Assembly: GCA_016782825.1 (NCBI GenBank)
Contig: JADHXT010000121.1
Span: 1-8,761 of the forward strand
From: Candidatus Brocadiia bacterium
Lineage (GTDB): Bacteria; Planctomycetota; PUPC01; DSUN01
Reading direction: 5' to 3'
DNA length: 8,761 bases
Part shown: piece after piece, positions 6,054 to 8,761 of the stretch
How positions within the stretch are numbered: position 1 is the stretch's first letter
Layout: each line of letters begins with the position of its first letter
The notes under the pieces: model-generated
What the model was told of the DNA's origin: nothing
Seen by the model: the letters and a program-made list of their open reading frames with translations, nothing else
Databases searched by the model: none
Position numbers and translations under genes: made by a program

Positions 6054-6085
6054 GGCATTCAATCCCGCTTTGGATCGGGAATGCC
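6054..6085. repeat. Bulged hairpin at the edge of the hairpin cluster
   Basis: GGCATT (6054-6059) pairs with AATGCC (6080-6085) and CCCG (6064-6067) with CGGG (6076-6079), leaving a 4-nt bulge (CAAT) and an 8-nt loop. It is the first of a series of adjacent stems running to 6224 in the divergent recA/hydrogenase region. Confidence 0.5.
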
Positions 6086-6097
6086 ACATCCGACCGA

Positions 6098-6161
6098 AGC
6101 CCGAAGGGCTGACAGGACGCCGGCGGCGTCTGCCGCCGGCGTCCTGTCGCCCCTTCGGGGC
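6098..6161. repeat. Compound palindrome: perfect 17-bp stem flanked by two small hairpins
   Basis: GACAGGACGCCGGCGGC (6111-6127) and its exact reverse complement (6132-6148) enclose only GTCT. The left flank is AGCCC-gaa-GGGCT (6098-6110). The right flank is GCCCC-ttc-GGGGC (6149-6161). The flanks are also near reverse complements of each other, so the full unit is about 64 bp of nested symmetry. It can form one long hairpin or a three-stem cloverleaf. No coding sequence overlaps it convincingly. Function unknown. Confidence 0.8.
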
Positions 6162-6177
6162 TGGCGGCCACCCCTTT

Positions 6178-6224
6178 CCCAGGGGAACGTGACCCTGGGC
6201 GCGCCCCCACGCTACGCGTGGGGG
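6178..6224. repeat. Two further hairpins in the divergent region
   Basis: CCCAGGG (6178-6184) pairs with CCCTGGG (6193-6199) over an 8-nt loop; an alternative stem CCCCT/AGGGG (6171-6175 with 6181-6185) competes with it. CCCCCACGC (6204-6212) pairs perfectly with GCGTGGGGG (6216-6224) over a TAC loop. Neither is followed by a T-run on either strand. From 6231 to 6290 nothing else can be named. Confidence 0.7.
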
Positions 6225-6295
6225 TGGGGCCAGAAGCCGAATCTGGCAAATGCCTTACGACGGGATAAAACCCATGAGAGCCTTGGGGAATTTGC

Positions 6296-6324
6296 TTGGC
6301 AACTGGCTTGGGAGGCCCTATGCT
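6296..6324 (+). promoter_or_regulatory. Candidate promoter for the hydrogenase operon
   Basis: TTGGCA (6296-6301, 5 of 6 matches to -35) and TATGCT (6319-6324, 4 of 6 matches to -10) with a 17-nt spacer, giving a start near 6331 and a leader of about 58 nt. The same segment partly resembles a sigma54 site (TTGGCA then TTGG), but the expected GC at -12 is GG here, so sigma70-type is preferred. Moderate evidence only. Confidence 0.45.
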
Positions 6325-6388
6325 CTTCCACTGTGTTGCAGGAGGTGCGCGGGGGCGCGCTGATTCCCTGGACAAAGGAGTGTGCGTG

Positions 6389-7348
6389 ATGCAGGTCACC
6401 CGCCGGGACTTCATCCGGGCGTCCTCCGCGATCGCGGCTGCCCTCGGGTTGCAGTCGTGGGGAGCGGTCGACGCCCTCGGCGCCGAGGGAGGCCCGTCGG
6501 TGGTGTGGCTCCAGGCCTCAGGCTGCAGCGGTGATTCGGTCTCGTTGCTTAACAGCATCGAGCACGGGACGATCGACAAGCTGCTGCTCGAGACCCTGGA
6601 CCTGAACTACCATCCGACGGTGATGGCGGCGGCAGGGAGCGCGGCGGTAGCAGCCGCGCGCGAAGCGTATCGCGAGAAGGGGTACGTGCTCATCGTCGAG
6701 GGGGCCATCCCCACGGCCAACGACGGCCGCTATTGCACCCTCTGGGACGGCATGACCGCTCTGACGGGCGTGCAGGGCTTCGCCCGAAACGCGGGGTTCA
6801 TCATCGCGGCGGGCACGTGTGCGTGCTTCGGCGGCGTGTCGGCCGGCAAGCCCAATCCCACTGCGGCCAAGGGCGTGCGCGACGTGGTGCGGGGCAAGGG
6901 CGTGATCAACATCCCCGGCTGCCCCACCCACCCCGACTGGCTGGTCGGCACGGTGGCCTACCTGTTGGCCAACGGCAGGGTGCCGCCTCTCGACCACCTC
7001 AACCGGCCCACGGCCTACTTCGGCAAGACGGTGCACGACGAGTGCCCCTACCTCGACGACTACGATGATCACTGCATCAGGCACCGCATGGCGCACGCCG
7101 ACGACATCGGTGGCCCGAAGGTGTTGAGCGACGAGGGCTGCCTCTTCGCCATGGGCTGCAAGGGCCGCCACGCGGGCGGCGACTGCCCGACCCGCGGCTG
7201 GAACAGCGGCGCTGTGGGCGCCGTGGGGGTGAACTGGTGTGTGACGGCCGGCAGCCCGTGCATCGGGTGCACCGAGCCGGGCTTCCCCGACCGGATGTCG
7301 CCCTTCTTCACCCGCCTTGGCACCAACGCGATCGACGACAATGACTGA
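6389..7348 (+). CDS. [NiFe]-hydrogenase small subunit, Tat-exported, CxxD variant
   Basis: Electron-transfer subunit of a group 1-like [NiFe] hydrogenase, 319 aa. The start ATG 6389-6391 has AAAGGAG 8 nt upstream and begins a twin-arginine signal (TRRDFIR, residues 4-10, then a hydrophobic stretch to about 31), so the folded enzyme should cross the membrane by Tat. Cluster ligands by family alignment: proximal C46, D49 (CSGD where CxGC is usual), C144 and C178; distal H216, C219, C251, C257; medial C266, C291, C294 plus C284, in NWCV where most enzymes have NWPV. There is an extra C146 beside C144 (GTCACFGG). No C-terminal membrane helix follows TEPGFPDRMSPFF, so an anchor would need another subunit. 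The spacing C266-C291 is longer than in standard enzymes because of an SGAVGAV stretch. Followed after 69 nt by the large subunit. Electron acceptor and direction cannot be told from this window. Confidence 0.93.
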   Translation: MQVTRRDFIRASSAIAAALGLQSWGAVDALGAEGGPSVVWLQASGCSGDSVSLLNSIEHGTIDKLLLETLDLNYHPTVMAAAGSAAVAAAREAYREKGYVLIVEGAIPTANDGRYCTLWDGMTALTGVQGFARNAGFIIAAGTCACFGGVSAGKPNPTAAKGVRDVVRGKGVINIPGCPTHPDWLVGTVAYLLANGRVPPLDHLNRPTAYFGKTVHDECPYLDDYDDHCIRHRMAHADDIGGPKVLSDEGCLFAMGCKGRHAGGDCPTRGWNSGAVGAVGVNWCVTAGSPCIGCTEPGFPDRMSPFFTRLGTNAIDDND

Positions 7349-7417
7349 GGAGGATGACGACTGACCGACCAAGGTGTGTGAGGTATGTCCTTCATCCTTT
7401 CTCCAGGAGTTTCAGCA

Positions 7418-8761
7418 ATGGCCGGTACGCTTCGCATCAGCCCCTTCACCCGCATCGAGGGCCACCTCGATATCGAGGTGACCATCGCCCGCTTCAACGG
7501 CACGCTCCGCGTGGTCGACGCGAAGAGCGAAGGCACCCTGTTCCGGGGCTTCGAGCAAATCCTCCAGGGCCGCGACCCGCGAGACGCGTCCCACTATACC
7601 CAGCGCATCTGCGGCGTGTGCCCCGTGTCCCACGGGATGGCCGCGTCGAAGAACCTCGAGAGCGCCTTCGGCGTCCTCCCGCCCGACAACGGCCGCATCC
7701 TGCGCAACTTCGTCCTCGGGGCCAACTTCCTCCAGAGCCACATCCTCCACTTCTATCATCTCACGGCGCTCGACTACATCGACACCACGGGCATCCTCGA
7801 CCTGTCGCCGTGGAAGCCGCGGTTCGTCACCCCCGACATGGTCGGCGGCGCCACCGCGGCCAGCCTGGTCGAGCACTACGTCGCGGCCCTCGCCATCCGC
7901 CGCAAGGCCCATCAGCTCGGCGCCATCTACGGCGGCAAGCTGCCCATGGCCCCGTCGCTGGTGCCCGGCGGGTGCAGCGAGGAGATCACCAAGTCGAGCA
8001 TCGAGGCCTGCCGCGCTCTGCTCACCGAGATCAGGGGCTTCGTCACCGACGTCCACCTGCCCGACCTCGATGCCGTCGCCGGCGCCTTCCCGGAATACGC
8101 GTCCATCGGCCGCGGCTCGGGCAACCTGCTGGCCTACGGGGTCTTCGATCTCGACGCCGCGGGCATCGGCAAGCTCCTCAAGCGCGGCGTCTACACCGAC
8201 GGCGAATACCGCGACCTCGATGTGACCGCCATCGACGAGGATGTGAAGTACTCGTGGTACGGCGGCGCCTCGGCCGCCAGCGCGAGCACCAGCCGCACAC
8301 GGCTCGTCGGCGCATCGAGCAGATCGTCGCGCAAGCTCTCGGCGGTGAAGGCCCGCCGCATGACGCTCTCGGCGTACAAGGCCACCTCGGGCGGGTCGAC
8401 GTCGGCCACCGTGGCCTCGCCTCAGCCCGACAAGGCCGGCGCCTACTCGTGGGTCAAAGCCCCCCGCTACGATGACACCGTCTGCGAGGTGGGGCCGCTG
8501 GCCCGCATGTGGGTCAACGGCGACTACCGCGAGGGCATCTCGGTGATCGACCGCCTGATGGCGCGCGCCGTCGAGACCCAGGTCGTCGCCGAAGCGATGG
8601 ACGAGTGGCTCGACCAGCTCCGCCCCGGCCAGCCGACCTACGTGCCACACGACCTGCCCCGCGCGGCCAGCGGCATGGGCCTCACCGAGGCCCCCCGCGG
8701 CGCCCTCGGCCACTGGCTCGAGATCGACGGCTCGAAGATCGCCCGCTACAACGTCATCACC
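7418..8761 (+). CDS. [NiFe]-hydrogenase large (catalytic) subunit, 3' end cut by window
   Basis: Carries the NiFe(CN)2CO active site that splits or forms H2. 448 codons are open to the window edge. ATG 7418-7420 has AGGAG 8 nt upstream. Motifs: RIEGH (12-16), RICGVCPVSH (63-72; the two Cys are C65 and C68, two of the four Ni ligands), SWVKAPRYDDTVCEVGPLAR (344-363), and GLTEAPRGALGHW (421-433). The C-terminal DPCxxC motif and the cleaved tail lie beyond the edge. Between KYSWY (277-281) and AYSW (342-345), where group 1 enzymes as I know them have about 25-30 residues, there are about 60, rich in Ser, Ala, Thr, Arg and Lys. The frame is continuous across this stretch and keeps high third-position GC. 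No signal peptide: it should be co-exported with the small subunit. Downstream genes (anchor, protease, maturation factors) are not visible. Confidence 0.93.
   Translation, partial: MAGTLRISPFTRIEGHLDIEVTIARFNGTLRVVDAKSEGTLFRGFEQILQGRDPRDASHYTQRICGVCPVSHGMAASKNLESAFGVLPPDNGRILRNFVLGANFLQSHILHFYHLTALDYIDTTGILDLSPWKPRFVTPDMVGGATAASLVEHYVAALAIRRKAHQLGAIYGGKLPMAPSLVPGGCSEEITKSSIEACRALLTEIRGFVTDVHLPDLDAVAGAFPEYASIGRGSGNLLAYGVFDLDAAGIGKLLKRGVYTDGEYRDLDVTAIDEDVKYSWYGGASAASASTSRTRLVGASSRSSRKLSAVKARRMTLSAYKATSGGSTSATVASPQPDKAGAYSWVKAPRYDDTVCEVGPLARMWVNGDYREGISVIDRLMARAVETQVVAEAMDEWLDQLRPGQPTYVPHDLPRAASGMGLTEAPRGALGHWLEIDGSKIARYNVIT

Noticed and set aside
6296..6312. Sigma54 (-24/-12) promoter for the hydrogenase
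   Set aside because: The GG at -24 fits but the -12 GC is replaced by GG; evidence insufficient.
6296..6388. 31-residue N-terminal extension of the hydrogenase small subunit
   Set aside because: It would bury the Tat signal and ignore the AAAGGAG site; the internal ATG at 6389 fits.
7412..8713. A long minus-strand open frame opposite the hydrogenase large subunit
   Set aside because: Antisense shadow; the plus strand encodes a clear NiFe large subunit.

Overview
The window is GC-rich bacterial chromosomal DNA with strong G/C preference at third codon positions. It holds four housekeeping genes on the minus strand, transcribed in the order recA, alaS, rpmF, plsX, and the first two genes of a [NiFe]-hydrogenase operon on the plus strand. 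Both ends are cut inside genes: plsX at the left and the hydrogenase large subunit at the right. No 16S or other lineage-defining marker is present. The AlaRS sequence style (FTGAGMNQFKDEF, a Cys-rich CGKPDCDPSCDC segment) and the intergenic short-period repeats (CACGGATGG, CACAGATGGA, AACGTTC heptamers) resemble what I associate with Planctomycetota and other PVC-type or uncultivated lineages. That assignment is inference.

Left part (1-1472, minus): rpmF (ribosomal protein L32, zinc-ribbon form) lies 3 nt upstream of plsX (phosphate acyltransferase). A good sigma70-type promoter (TTGACA-N17-TAAGAT) and a 9-bp leader hairpin precede rpmF. The gene-free stretch between rpmF and the end of alaS carries small tandem repeats and a short palindrome. 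Then comes a full-length alaS (884 aa, GTG start).

Middle (4128-4868): a roughly 740-bp gene-free island of stacked degenerate repeats. They are arranged as a mirrored array: forward units on the left, their reverse complements on the right, and an AACGTTC-type heptamer inverted repeat at the centre. A separate double-hairpin element interrupts one unit. Next to it is a further palindromic element and a strong hairpin just downstream of recA.

Right part: recA (345 aa) has a near-consensus promoter (TTGACA-N17-TAGAAT). The recA/hydrogenase divergent region (5907-6388) contains a run of about six adjacent hairpins, including one perfect 17-bp stem with a 4-nt loop, followed by a plausible promoter for the hydrogenase operon. 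The small subunit has a Tat signal peptide and is predicted to be exported with its large-subunit partner. It keeps most iron-sulfur ligands but has CxxD instead of CxxC at the proximal cluster, and an extra Cys at the position that turns the medial cluster from [3Fe-4S] into [4Fe-4S]. The large subunit has a Ser/Ala/Arg-rich insertion of roughly 50 residues in an otherwise conserved region. These hydrogenase features and the two unusual intergenic regions are the main points of interest.
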